DNA of 12,773 nt from Verrucomicrobiota bacterium (GCA_019236035.1 JAFAJU010000603.1:1-12773); one strand, 5' to 3'. Shown: positions 6,498 through 12,773, counted from the stretch's first letter. A program made the numbers and translations. Notes: generated from the letters alone by a model not told the origin.

Positions 6498-7415
6498 ATG
6501 ATAATCGTTAGAGGCTTGGTCGCATCTCTTTTAATTGGTGCCGCATTCGTTCGGCCAGTCCAGGCTGCCGAGACACTCAAAATTGCTTCATTTTCTACCG
6601 TCCTCACCGAAATCGCCCAGCGAGTTGGCGGTGCCCATGTGACCGTGGCCGGCTTGGTAAGGCCCGGTCAAGACCCACACGAGTATCAACCGACCCCTGC
6701 CGACCTCGAGCAAGCTGCAGACGCCAAACTCATCCTGTTGTCAGGTAAGCATTTAGAGCACTACCTGGACAAGATCCAGCAGGCGACAGGTGGAAAAGCG
6801 GAATCTCTCGCGGTGGGCGATGCCCTGCCAACGCTCAAGATGCAGGCAGATCCTGACGAGCCGCAGGCTAAGGAAGCTGCAGACCCAAACGGGATGATCG
6901 ACGATCCGCATTGGTGGAACAGTGTCGCCAACGTGGAGAGGGCCACGGTCATCGTCAGAGACACGCTAATCAAGCTGGATCAGGCGGACCGGACAGACTA
7001 CGAGGAGAATGCGAAAACTTATCTAGCCAAACTCGACGCGCTCAATAATTGGGCGAAACGCAAAGTAGCCGAGTTACCGCGCGATAAGCGGAAGCTAGTC
7101 ACCTCGCATGATGCCTTCCAATACTTGGCAAGGGATTACGGATTCAAGATTTACGCGATTGAGGGTGTGAGCACTGAAACCGAACCGTCTGACCGGCATG
7201 TCGCTGAGCTGATTGACGATATTAAGAAGCAACAGGTGAAAGCGATCTTTTTGGAGAACACGTTGAACCCGAAAGTAACTCGGGAGATCACCAGCGAGAG
7301 TGGAGCGAGAATAGGCGGCTCGCTTTATGCCGACGGTCTTGGCGACGGAGATGGCAGCACGTACGAAGGCTTGGTCAGGCACAACATCTCGACGATTGTC
7401 GACGCGCTTCAATAA
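6498..7415 (+). CDS. znuA: Metal ABC transporter substrate-binding protein (ZnuA/TroA family)
   Basis: Periplasmic binding protein of the cluster-9 (zinc/manganese) ABC uptake family. The ATG at 6498 gives 305 aa with a signal peptide (hydrophobic about 4-18, likely cut after PVQA, residue 23). A TTG 42 bp upstream would add 14 residues before the leader and begin inside the palindrome, so I rejected it. The four metal ligands are visible: His61 in PGQDPHEYQPTP, His138 in DDPHWWNS, His204 in VTSHDAFQYLARDYG and Asp279 in LYADGLGDGDG. The long helix linking the lobes (NVERATVIVRDTLIKLD...) is present. The loop before His138 is acidic (QADPDEPQAKEAADPNG) and not histidine-rich, unlike E. coli ZnuA, so zinc versus manganese stays open and the gene symbol is tentative. 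It is first in an operon with an unknown gene 2 bp downstream, then ATPase and permease. Confidence 0.93.
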   Translation: MIIVRGLVASLLIGAAFVRPVQAAETLKIASFSTVLTEIAQRVGGAHVTVAGLVRPGQDPHEYQPTPADLEQAADAKLILLSGKHLEHYLDKIQQATGGKAESLAVGDALPTLKMQADPDEPQAKEAADPNGMIDDPHWWNSVANVERATVIVRDTLIKLDQADRTDYEENAKTYLAKLDALNNWAKRKVAELPRDKRKLVTSHDAFQYLARDYGFKIYAIEGVSTETEPSDRHVAELIDDIKKQQVKAIFLENTLNPKVTREITSESGARIGGSLYADGLGDGDGSTYEGLVRHNISTIVDALQ

Positions 7416-7417
7416 TC

Positions 7418-7849
7418 ATGAGGGGTTCGCCACTGCTTCGCGCCGTTCTGGTCGTGCTGGCGCTTTTGGCGTTGCTGGCGCCTCTGCGGACCCTGACTAA
7501 CCGGCGAAGTGAGGCAGCGCCTTCGCTCCAGCAGGCTGCACAAAGTTCTGCAGCAAAAAAGAAAATTCGTTTGGAACTCACTTCCACCACAGCCCCTTTC
7601 AAATATCAGATTACAAGCGGTGGCCAGCCGATCTGGAGCGGTGAGTCAGATTCCCCAATTGCAGCAACAGATCTGGAGCTGGAATTTCCTCCCGAAGGGA
7701 TAGATCTGGTTCTGGACGCCTCTTGGGTGGAGCAGAAGCTGACAGCCGTGAGGCTTGCGTTGACGCCTCAGGGCTCCGACACGATGGCTAAGACCATCTG
7801 GGGGACTACCAATGTGAGCGAGGTACTGACGTTTCAGCAGGAAAAATAG
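7418..7849 (+). CDS. Unknown membrane-anchored protein inside the metal ABC operon
   Basis: I do not recognise this 143-aa protein. Residues 1-9 are a short basic leader, and 7-23 form one strongly hydrophobic helix (LLRAVLVVLALLALLAPL) without a clear cleavage site, so it is probably an N-terminal anchor. A linker rich in Ala, Gln and Ser (about 29-47) leads to a compact domain of about 95 residues. That domain alternates hydrophobic and polar residues (KIRLELTSTTAPFKYQITSGGQPIWSG, split by turns) as in a beta-sandwich, and carries WSGESDSP and a C-terminal WGTTNVSEVLTF. It has no Cys or His, so direct metal binding through those residues is unlikely. It starts 2 bp after the binding-protein stop and ends 14 bp before the ATPase, so it is surely in the operon. 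An accessory role with the transporter on the periplasmic side is an inference. Confidence 0.85.
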   Translation: MRGSPLLRAVLVVLALLALLAPLRTLTNRRSEAAPSLQQAAQSSAAKKKIRLELTSTTAPFKYQITSGGQPIWSGESDSPIAATDLELEFPPEGIDLVLDASWVEQKLTAVRLALTPQGSDTMAKTIWGTTNVSEVLTFQQEK

Positions 7850-7863
7850 GTCGTTCTTCAGTT

Positions 7864-8616
7864 ATGTCTTACCATCGACTCGAGATAAAGGATTTGACGG
7901 TATCGTACCGGCGAGTTCCGGCTGTCCATCATGTGAATCTCGAACTGAGGTGCGGTTCTTGTGTTGGCCTGCTCGGGCCAAACGGTGCGGGTAAAACGTC
8001 ACTTTTCAAGGCGCTAGTCGGCCTGGTCCCGCTTGAAACCGGATCGATGAATTTCCATGGTGATAGTCAAAGCCTGGTCAAGTCGGCCATTGCCTATTTG
8101 CCGCAGCGCACAACGGTTGACTGGGACTTCCCAATTACGGTGCGCCGCATGGTTGAGATGGGGCGCTATCAAGTCCTGGGATGGTGGAGAAGTTTTCGCC
8201 AGGAGGACAGGCAGGCCGTCGATCGAGCCCTCGAAGCAATGGAACTTGCGGACTTTGGCGAGCGCCAGATTAGCGCTCTTTCCGGCGGCCAGCAGCAAAG
8301 GGCTTTCCTGGCTCGTGCACTGGCTCAGGAAGCGCATGTCTTTTTACTCGATGAACCATTCTCGGGTCTGGACAAGCCGGCGCAGGATCTGCTCAGCGGG
8401 GCGATTCGCCGCTTGGCTAGTGCCGGCAATTTACTAGTCGTATCCCATCACGACCTGCGAACGGTGCGAGACCTGTTTGATCAGGTGATTTTTCTGAATG
8501 GTGAGCTAGTGGCATTTGGCGATACCAACCTCGTCTTTACCGCGGAAAACATCCGAAAAACCTTTCAGACCCATATCTTTTCCGGATCTTCCCATGAGCC
8601 TGACCTGGTTGTTTGA
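7864..8616 (+). CDS. znuC: Metal ABC transporter ATP-binding protein (ZnuC type)
   Basis: Cytoplasmic ATPase that powers the metal importer. At 250 aa it has all the ABC elements: Walker A GPNGAGKTS (38-46), the Q-loop Gln81 in LPQRTTVDWDFP, signature LSGGQQQR (139-146), Walker B VFLLDEP with Glu164, the D-loop SGLD, and switch His195 in VVSHHD. The segment after the Q-loop (DWDFPITVRRMVEMGRY) is characteristic of the zinc/manganese/iron-chelate branch. The start at 7864 lies 14 bp after the unknown gene. The last 23 bp overlap the permease gene, so ATPase and permease are probably translationally coupled. Metal specificity is not determined by this subunit; the symbol is tentative. Confidence 0.94.
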   Translation: MSYHRLEIKDLTVSYRRVPAVHHVNLELRCGSCVGLLGPNGAGKTSLFKALVGLVPLETGSMNFHGDSQSLVKSAIAYLPQRTTVDWDFPITVRRMVEMGRYQVLGWWRSFRQEDRQAVDRALEAMELADFGERQISALSGGQQQRAFLARALAQEAHVFLLDEPFSGLDKPAQDLLSGAIRRLASAGNLLVVSHHDLRTVRDLFDQVIFLNGELVAFGDTNLVFTAENIRKTFQTHIFSGSSHEPDLVV

Positions 8617-9529
8617 ACCCTTTCGCCACGAATTCATGCAACGCGCCTTGTTTGGCTGCGCCTTAATTGGTTTCACCAACGGAGCGCTCAGCGCTTTCAT
8701 AGTGATCCGCCGGCTGGCACTCATGGCCGACGCGATGGCTCATTCTCTCTTACCGGGAGTCGCCGTAGCCTTGATTTTGTTTGGCCTGGTGCCGGGCACA
8801 CTTTTCATTGGAGCGCTCGTAGCCGCGCTTCTCGTGGCATTTGGAACGCAAATCATTTCCAACAGTTCGCGTATAAAAGAAGACACCGCGCTTGGGTTAC
8901 TCTTTGCGTGTTCTTTTTCGCTGGGGCTGGTTCTGATCAGCTTTTCCCGGGTAAGCGTTAATGTCACCGATTACCTCTTTGGCAATATTCTAGGACTGGG
9001 CGACGCCGATCTTTGGGTGATCTATTTTATCAGTTTGATTGTGCTGCCGCTGCTGGTGGCTTTGGAACGACCCCTTTTGTTGACGGTGTTCGAATCTTCG
9101 GTTGCAGCAAGTCAAGGCGTACCGGTAAACACGCTTAAATATCTTTTGATGGGAACGCTGGTGCTCTCAATGATTTCTTCATTGCAGGCGGTCGGTGTTA
9201 TCCTGGCATTGGGGATGCTGATCGCACCCGCAGCGACCATCTACCTGCTTTCTGACTCGTTTACGAGCATGTTTTGGCTAGGCGGAACTCTAGGCTGTGT
9301 CGGATCCTGTACCGGGCTGCTGATATCGTTTTGGCTGAACCTGCCGTCCGGGCCCTGTATTGTGCTGGTTCTGGGTGTGATCTTCCTGCTGGCCTACCTG
9401 TTCAGCCCAAAGTACGGAGTTGCGACCAGACTTCTAAGACCGCGCCATCTCCATGAAGCTTCCCTGGCACGCTGGAAGCTCAACGAACGAGAGCAAACGC
9501 CTGCGAACGACAACGAACCACAACGGTAG
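8594..9529 (+). CDS. znuB: Metal ABC transporter permease (ABC-3 family, ZnuB type)
   Basis: Inner-membrane subunit of the metal importer, 311 aa with about eight to nine hydrophobic helices. The ABC-3 family is clear from MQRALFGCALIGFTNGALSAFIVIRRLALMADAMAHSLLPGVAVA (about 15-60, in pieces), DYLFGNILG, and the C-terminal LQAVGVILALGMLIAPAATIYLL. I chose the ATG at 8594 because the 26 codons before it in frame are only the out-of-frame end of the ATPase gene and contain no membrane segment. The result is a 23-bp overlap with the ATPase. After the last helix (ending near SPKYGV) is a hydrophilic tail of about 40 residues. Its last part (NEREQTPANDNEPQR) is encoded by 'aacgaacg'-like repetitive DNA, so the natural end of the gene may have been extended by repeat sequence. 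It is the last gene of the ABC block. Confidence 0.94.
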   Translation: MSLTWLFEPFRHEFMQRALFGCALIGFTNGALSAFIVIRRLALMADAMAHSLLPGVAVALILFGLVPGTLFIGALVAALLVAFGTQIISNSSRIKEDTALGLLFACSFSLGLVLISFSRVSVNVTDYLFGNILGLGDADLWVIYFISLIVLPLLVALERPLLLTVFESSVAASQGVPVNTLKYLLMGTLVLSMISSLQAVGVILALGMLIAPAATIYLLSDSFTSMFWLGGTLGCVGSCTGLLISFWLNLPSGPCIVLVLGVIFLLAYLFSPKYGVATRLLRPRHLHEASLARWKLNEREQTPANDNEPQR

Positions 9530-9556
9530 GAGCCTGCCTCGCTTACAAAAATCTCT

Positions 9557-9614
9557 GTGGGACGGGCGTCCCGCCCGTGATCGTCGCGAATCACGAGCGG
9601 GACGCCCGTGCCAC
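9557..9614. repeat. Long GC-rich inverted repeat (double palindrome)
   Basis: Arms 9557-9581 and 9590-9614 are complementary over 25 positions with 2 mismatches around an 8-nt loop (CGTCGCGA). Each arm contains a smaller palindrome of its own: 9562-9578 is ACGGGCG, loop TCC, CGCCCGT, and its slightly changed partner lies in the right arm. The element can therefore fold as one long hairpin or as two short ones. No T tract follows. It sits 27 bp after the ABC permease gene. Confidence 0.9.
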
Positions 9615-9660
9615 ATCATCTCGAAGATTTGTGAGCGATGCAGACTATCGACGAGCTTTT

Positions 9661-9714
9661 TCGGTTGCCGTTTGCTGATGTTCGCTGACCTTCGGTGACG
9701 TTCGTTGTCGTTTG
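9661..9714. repeat. Degenerate 10-bp tandem repeat before the DUF318-type permease
   Basis: Successive decamers TCGGTTGCCG, TTTGCTGATG, TTCGCTGACC, TTCGGTGACG and TTCGTTGTCG, then TTTG, follow without gaps and share the pattern TTCGNTGNCG. The array ends a few bases before the ATG at 9721. The same theme on the other strand (gaacg-type units) occurs near 150-190 and 12560-12600. Confidence 0.7.
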
Positions 9715-9720
9715 TATCTG

Positions 9721-10683
9721 ATGACTTGGTTTACCTTCACCTGGCAGAATTTTCTATTTTCGTTTCTGGCGCTGGCGTTTGAAGGATTGCCGTTCGTTCT
9801 GGTCGGGTCTCTGATCTCCGGTGCGATCGCGGCCTTCGTGCCGTCGAAAATGATCACTGGGATCCTGCCAAAGAACGGAGTGTTAGCCACGTTGGCCAGC
9901 GGCTTGCTCGGGTTATGTTTTCCGGTGTGTGAATGCGGCATTGTGCCGGTCGTTCGCCGCTTGATGAACAAGGGGTTGCCCGTTTCGTGCGGTGTGACCT
10001 TCATGCTGGCATCGCCCATCGTAAATCCGATCGTAGCCCTTAGCACGTTTGCCGCTTTTCGAGGGCAATCGCCCTGGCTGAATATGGGAACGCGGCTCGT
10101 TCTCGGCTATCTGGTCGCGGTCGTGGCCGGGTTGGCCGTTCGCCAGCTCAAACCAGAATGCATCCTCCGCACGGGCGCAGTGAAACTCCCAGCCCGGAAG
10201 CGACTGGCCTTCAGCATCAGTCCGCTGCCTGATGCAGCCATGAACGGATTTGAGAGCACATTCTCACAGAAGTTGGTTGGAGCGATCAGAATGGCTTGTG
10301 ACGACTTTATTGATACGGCGATTTATTTTATGATCGGAGCGGCGGTCGCGGCCACATTCAACACCGCTGTCGACCAACAAATCATTCTCCCTCTGGCGCT
10401 CGAACCGACGCTCTCCACCATCTCGATGATGGCCATTGCGTTGATCCTGACGCTCTGCAGTACCTCTGACGCTTTTATCGCCGCGACGTTCGTCAGTTTT
10501 CCGATATTCGCCCGCATGGCGTTCATGGTATTCGGGCCAATGTTCGATTTGAAACTGTTCTTCCTCTACAGCGTCCTATTCAAAAAGCGCTTTGTGATCG
10601 GCCTTGGGATTGGACTTTTTGTGCTCATCGGCCTAATCTGCAGTCGTTTTTTAATCTACGTTTATGCGGGCCAGGGTCTTTAA
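9721..10683 (+). CDS. Permease of the DUF318 / ArsP_1 family (YraQ/YcgR type)
   Basis: A 320-aa polytopic membrane protein of the family that includes ArsP-like organoarsenical permeases and B. subtilis YcgR. The hallmark is GLCFPVCECGIVPVVRRLMNKG (residues 64-85, in pieces), with Cys66, Cys70 and Cys72, followed by GVTFMLASPIVNPIV. The second half repeats the theme with CSTSDAFIAATF (246-257). About eight hydrophobic segments are seen, with a hydrophilic loop at about 143-185. I chose the ATG at 9721 over a TTG at 9712, which would lie in the decamer repeat. No Shine-Dalgarno is visible. It overlaps the next gene by 20 bp, and that gene is the usual partner of this family. Position after the metal ABC operon suggests a metal or metalloid role, but the transported species is unknown. 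Confidence 0.9.
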   Translation: MTWFTFTWQNFLFSFLALAFEGLPFVLVGSLISGAIAAFVPSKMITGILPKNGVLATLASGLLGLCFPVCECGIVPVVRRLMNKGLPVSCGVTFMLASPIVNPIVALSTFAAFRGQSPWLNMGTRLVLGYLVAVVAGLAVRQLKPECILRTGAVKLPARKRLAFSISPLPDAAMNGFESTFSQKLVGAIRMACDDFIDTAIYFMIGAAVAATFNTAVDQQIILPLALEPTLSTISMMAIALILTLCSTSDAFIAATFVSFPIFARMAFMVFGPMFDLKLFFLYSVLFKKRFVIGLGIGLFVLIGLICSRFLIYVYAGQGL

Positions 10684-11599
10684 TTTCGTCAACGGCATCA
10701 CGCTAATCGGAGTGGGTGCAGTACTGCTGGATTTTTTCTTTACCGGTCGACTCGATCAATATCTCCACCCTCAATTCCGTTATTGGACACTGCTTGCGGG
10801 CGTGATTTTTTGTGTGGCCGGCGTCGTTTATGCCGCGGGAAAAACCACCTCCCAATGCTGCATTGACGGAGAATGCGTCCATCAAAGCGCCAACAGTCCG
10901 GTGCGCAGTTTGGTCGCGTTTCTCGTGCTCTTTGTGCCGTTGGCCGCAGGCGTTGCGCTTTCGAAAGATAGTTACGATCAGCATGCTGTGTTGAATCGTG
11001 GATTCGTTCAGGACATCACTAAATTGCCGAGTCGCTCGGGCTCATTGCCCGCGCCAACGCCAAATGATCAGGTGATCCCACCGCAGGCGTTGGGCGCGGA
11101 CATGGATGAGCGCGCATCCGAACCTCTCCCGCAGGATACGCCCAGCTCCCCGCCCGACCCGAACGCGGTTGCGAAAGGCGGAACAGGTCAGGCGAATCCT
11201 GCCGTTCCCTCATCGGACGATAACGGCTCCCAATATCTGCCAAAGGCCGCTGACGGTAATGTGGCGCTGGAGGTGACTGATTTGCTGTACGCCGAGGCAG
11301 AGGACAGCCTGCGAAAGATGTTCACGGACAAAACGATCGAGGTGATCGGGCAATATCTCCCCGGCTCAGATGCCAAACAGTTCAAACTTGTCCGAATGTT
11401 CATCGTGTGCTGTGCGGCTGACGCGCGACCTTTGGCCGTGCCTGTTGAGGTCTCTGGCCCGATGACCGCAACGGAGATGGGCTGGGTGAAAGTGGTCGGC
11501 AAGCCTATATTCACCCAACAGGGAGACAGGGCACACGTCGTGCTAAAGGCGGACAAGGTCGAATCCACCGATCCGCCGGCTGAGGCGATGCTGTATTAG
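10664..11599 (+). CDS. TIGR03943 / DUF1980 family protein, partner of the DUF318 permease
   Basis: A 311-aa protein of the family found next to DUF318 permeases (B. subtilis YcgQ type). Two N-terminal hydrophobic segments (about 8-26 and 40-58) are followed by a loop with QCCIDGECVH (Cys65, Cys66, Cys71, His73), a candidate metal site, then a third segment (81-99). A Pro/Ser/Asp-rich, low-complexity stretch runs from about 121 to 195, probably an unstructured linker. The conserved C-terminal domain (about 200-311) includes FIVCCAADARPLAVPV with Cys249, Cys250 and Asp253, the family signature, and GWVKVVGKP. The ATG at 10664 lies inside the preceding gene, consistent with translational coupling. 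It ends in a TAG that starts a hexamer repeat. Function is not established for the family; with its partner it may form a membrane complex handling a metal. Confidence 0.9.
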   Translation: MRARVFNFVNGITLIGVGAVLLDFFFTGRLDQYLHPQFRYWTLLAGVIFCVAGVVYAAGKTTSQCCIDGECVHQSANSPVRSLVAFLVLFVPLAAGVALSKDSYDQHAVLNRGFVQDITKLPSRSGSLPAPTPNDQVIPPQALGADMDERASEPLPQDTPSSPPDPNAVAKGGTGQANPAVPSSDDNGSQYLPKAADGNVALEVTDLLYAEAEDSLRKMFTDKTIEVIGQYLPGSDAKQFKLVRMFIVCCAADARPLAVPVEVSGPMTATEMGWVKVVGKPIFTQQGDRAHVVLKADKVESTDPPAEAMLY

Positions 11600-11625
11600 T
11601 GCCAGTGTTAGTGCTAGTGCTAGTG
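11596..11625. repeat. Hexamer tandem repeat (YYAGTG)5
   Basis: TTAGTG, CCAGTG, TTAGTG, CTAGTG and CTAGTG run head to tail. The first unit contains the TAG stop codon (11597-11599) of the DUF1980 gene. The rest of the gap to fabG (to 11730) shows no gene and no strong terminator. Confidence 0.75.
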
Positions 11626-11730
11626 AACGGACGCCGGCGAGAGCGATGGCTCTTAGCGTTTGGGCATTCTTGTTAGCGCCGAAGGCGTGACGTCTTTTCC
11701 CTTTTGCAATGTGCGAGTTTTGCAGGCGAG

Positions 11731-12477
11731 CTACATAGCCATGCCGCCATCCACGGTCAGGACCTGGCCAGTGATGTACTTTGCTTCGGGACTCGCGATA
11801 AAGGCAACAGCGGCCGCAACATCCTCGCACTCGCCAAATCTGCCTAACGGAATGAGAGTCAGGATCTGTGTCCTGACGGCCTCTGGTAATTGATCTGTCA
11901 TGTCAGTCGTGATAAACCCTGGAGCAACGGCATTGACAGTAACGTTCCTTCCGGCAACTTCGCGAGCGAGCGCTTTCGTGAGGCCGATCAGCCCTGCTTT
12001 GCTTGCGGCGTAGTTGACCTGCCCGGCCTGACCAATCAGACCACTCACAGAACTGATGTTCACAATCCGCCCGTAGGATTGTTTCATCATCGACCGCTGC
12101 AGACCCTGAACAAAGTGGAAAGCTCCTTTTAGATTCGTGTCGAGAACAAGGTCCCAGTCTTCAGAGGACATCCGCATGCTGATACGGTCCCGGGTGATTC
12201 CTGCGTTGTTGACGAGGACACTGACCTTCCCAAACTCTTTTACGATTCTCGAACAGAGCTCCGCTACCGACTCTCCGTTTGCCACATCGACCGCATATGC
12301 GATCGCGCTGTCAGGTTTCAACAAATTGATCTCGGTCGCGGCGGATTGCGCGTTCGCCTCGGTGCGGCTCACCACGGCAATTCTGGCCCCTTCTTTCGCG
12401 AGCCGCAGAGCGACCGCCTTTCCAATACCTCTTCCAGCCCCGGTCACGACCGCCACTTGGTCCACAAATCGATTCAT
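11731..12477 (-). CDS. fabG: 3-oxoacyl-[acyl-carrier-protein] reductase
   Basis: NADPH-dependent short-chain dehydrogenase that reduces 3-oxoacyl-ACP in the fatty acid elongation cycle; cytosolic. From the ATG at 12477 it has 248 aa, close to the usual 244-248. The cofactor motif is TGAGRGIG (residues 12-19), then NNAG (90-93), the structural Asn115 in LDTNLKG, and the catalytic Ser143, Tyr156 and Lys160 in ISSVSG and YAASK. The C-terminal GQVLTVDGGMAM is the typical FabG ending. In-frame ATGs also occur at 12483 and 12501; I prefer 12477 because M-N-R-F followed by the first strand is the normal family N-terminus. None has a clear Shine-Dalgarno. Some members of this branch are other SDR reductases (for example PhaB-like), but the motif set and length favour FabG. 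The other fab genes are not in the window. Confidence 0.92.
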   Translation of the reverse strand: MNRFVDQVAVVTGAGRGIGKAVALRLAKEGARIAVVSRTEANAQSAATEINLLKPDSAIAYAVDVANGESVAELCSRIVKEFGKVSVLVNNAGITRDRISMRMSSEDWDLVLDTNLKGAFHFVQGLQRSMMKQSYGRIVNISSVSGLIGQAGQVNYAASKAGLIGLTKALAREVAGRNVTVNAVAPGFITTDMTDQLPEAVRTQILTLIPLGRFGECEDVAAAVAFIASPEAKYITGQVLTVDGGMAM

Positions 12478-12514
12478 GAGCATCGAATGAAGGAGAGCCA
12501 TTGGAGCGGGTCAA

Positions 12515-12700
12515 GCGGTTTTGAGAGAGGGGAAACGCCGGGAGCGCCGAAAACGCGCGAGAACGCCGAGAACGTACGAACAGTGAACGGTAAACGCCTA
12601 GGATTAACCCCTAAGAATAGAAAGCTCGGTGTCCTTCGTTGGGCGTTTGCCGTTCCCGAGCATTTGCGGCGTTCTCGGCGTTTCCCTCCACTCAAACGGC
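12515..12700. repeat. Nested inverted repeat between the regulator and fabG
   Basis: Outer arms 12515-12556 and 12660-12700 are complementary over about 41 positions with one indel and roughly seven differences. Inner arms 12585-12598 (GAACGGTAAACGCC) and 12642-12655 (GGCGTTTGCCGTTC) match at 13 of 14 with one wobble. The units resemble the 'gaacg' and 'aaacgcc' repeats elsewhere in the window. The right outer arm overlaps the last two codons and stop of the regulator gene, so the structure would be at the 3' end of its transcript and upstream of fabG. Confidence 0.75.
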
Positions 12701-12773
12701 CTGTTCCTCGCCCAATTTCAGCTCGTTGAGTTTATTGCGCAGCGTCCGAATACTAATGCCCAGCATCTGAGCG
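12692..12773 (-). CDS. C-terminal Fis-type helix-turn-helix, probably NtrC-family response regulator (partial)
   Basis: Only the last 26 codons and the stop are in the window. They read A-Q-M-L-G-I-S-I-R-T-L-R-N-K-L-N-E-L-K and end G-E-E-Q-A-V. This is the second and third helix of a Fis/HTH_8 domain, as at the C-terminus of sigma-54-dependent NtrC-type activators (the usual pattern is AxxLGIsxRTLrnKL). The rest of the protein is beyond the right edge, so the receiver and AAA+ domains are only presumed. The gene lies upstream of fabG on the same strand, with 214 bp of repeat-rich DNA between them. Confidence 0.75.
   Translation of the reverse strand, partial: AQMLGISIRTLRNKLNELKLGEEQAV

Noticed and set aside
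8516..8593. Upstream start for the ABC permease
   Set aside because: The extra 26 codons overlap the ATPase gene out of frame and contain no membrane helix; the ATG at 8594 fits the family.
9661..9714. CRISPR-like array
   Set aside because: The repeats are 10 bp, degenerate and without spacers, and no cas genes are present.
11670..11706. Possible plus-strand terminator after the DUF1980 gene (CGCC-GAA-GGCG then T-rich)
   Set aside because: The stem is only 4 bp and about 70 bp beyond the stop codon; not convincing.

Overview
The window is a dense bacterial chromosomal segment of moderately high GC. It probably comes from a soil Verrucomicrobiota (Chthoniobacterales-like) genome. That placement is inferred from gene style, weak Shine-Dalgarno use and the many GC-rich intergenic palindromes (core ACGGGCG / CGCCCGT) and degenerate 'gaacg' repeats between genes; no marker gene proves it. 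I see no rRNA, tRNA, CRISPR array, transposase or phage gene.

Left part (1-2071): two tandem copies of a tiny proline-rich lipoprotein gene on the minus strand. The left copy is cut by the window edge. The complete copy has its own promoter-like element, a strong ribosome binding site and an intrinsic terminator. Next comes a minus-strand YkuD-type L,D-transpeptidase, divergent from asd (aspartate-semialdehyde dehydrogenase).

Middle part (2326-6394): a DeoR-family regulator sits directly upstream of an MFS permease of the YbjJ type, a likely regulator/transporter pair. It is convergent with a secreted S9-family prolyl-oligopeptidase-like peptidase on the minus strand. The gap between the convergent genes carries three GC-rich hairpins, two of which could terminate the two genes.

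Right-middle part (6454-11599): a metal-uptake operon encodes a periplasmic metal-binding protein (ZnuA/TroA type), a small membrane-anchored protein of unknown function, an ABC ATPase and an ABC-3 permease. A 21-bp palindrome 23 bp before the first gene is a candidate metal-sensor operator. After a 191-bp gap with a long hairpin and 10-bp repeats, two overlapping genes follow on the same strand: a DUF318/ArsP_1-type permease and its usual partner, a TIGR03943/DUF1980 protein. Together they look like a metal-homeostasis block, though the metal cannot be read from the sequence.

Right edge (11600-12773): fabG (3-oxoacyl-ACP reductase) on the minus strand, a nested inverted-repeat region, and the last codons of a Fis-type helix-turn-helix, probably the C-terminus of an NtrC-family response regulator.

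The strongest candidates for something not yet described are the unknown anchored protein inside the metal ABC operon, the palindrome before that operon, the duplicated micro-lipoprotein, and the intergenic palindrome/decamer repeats, one set of which seems to have been absorbed into the C-terminal tail of the ABC permease.
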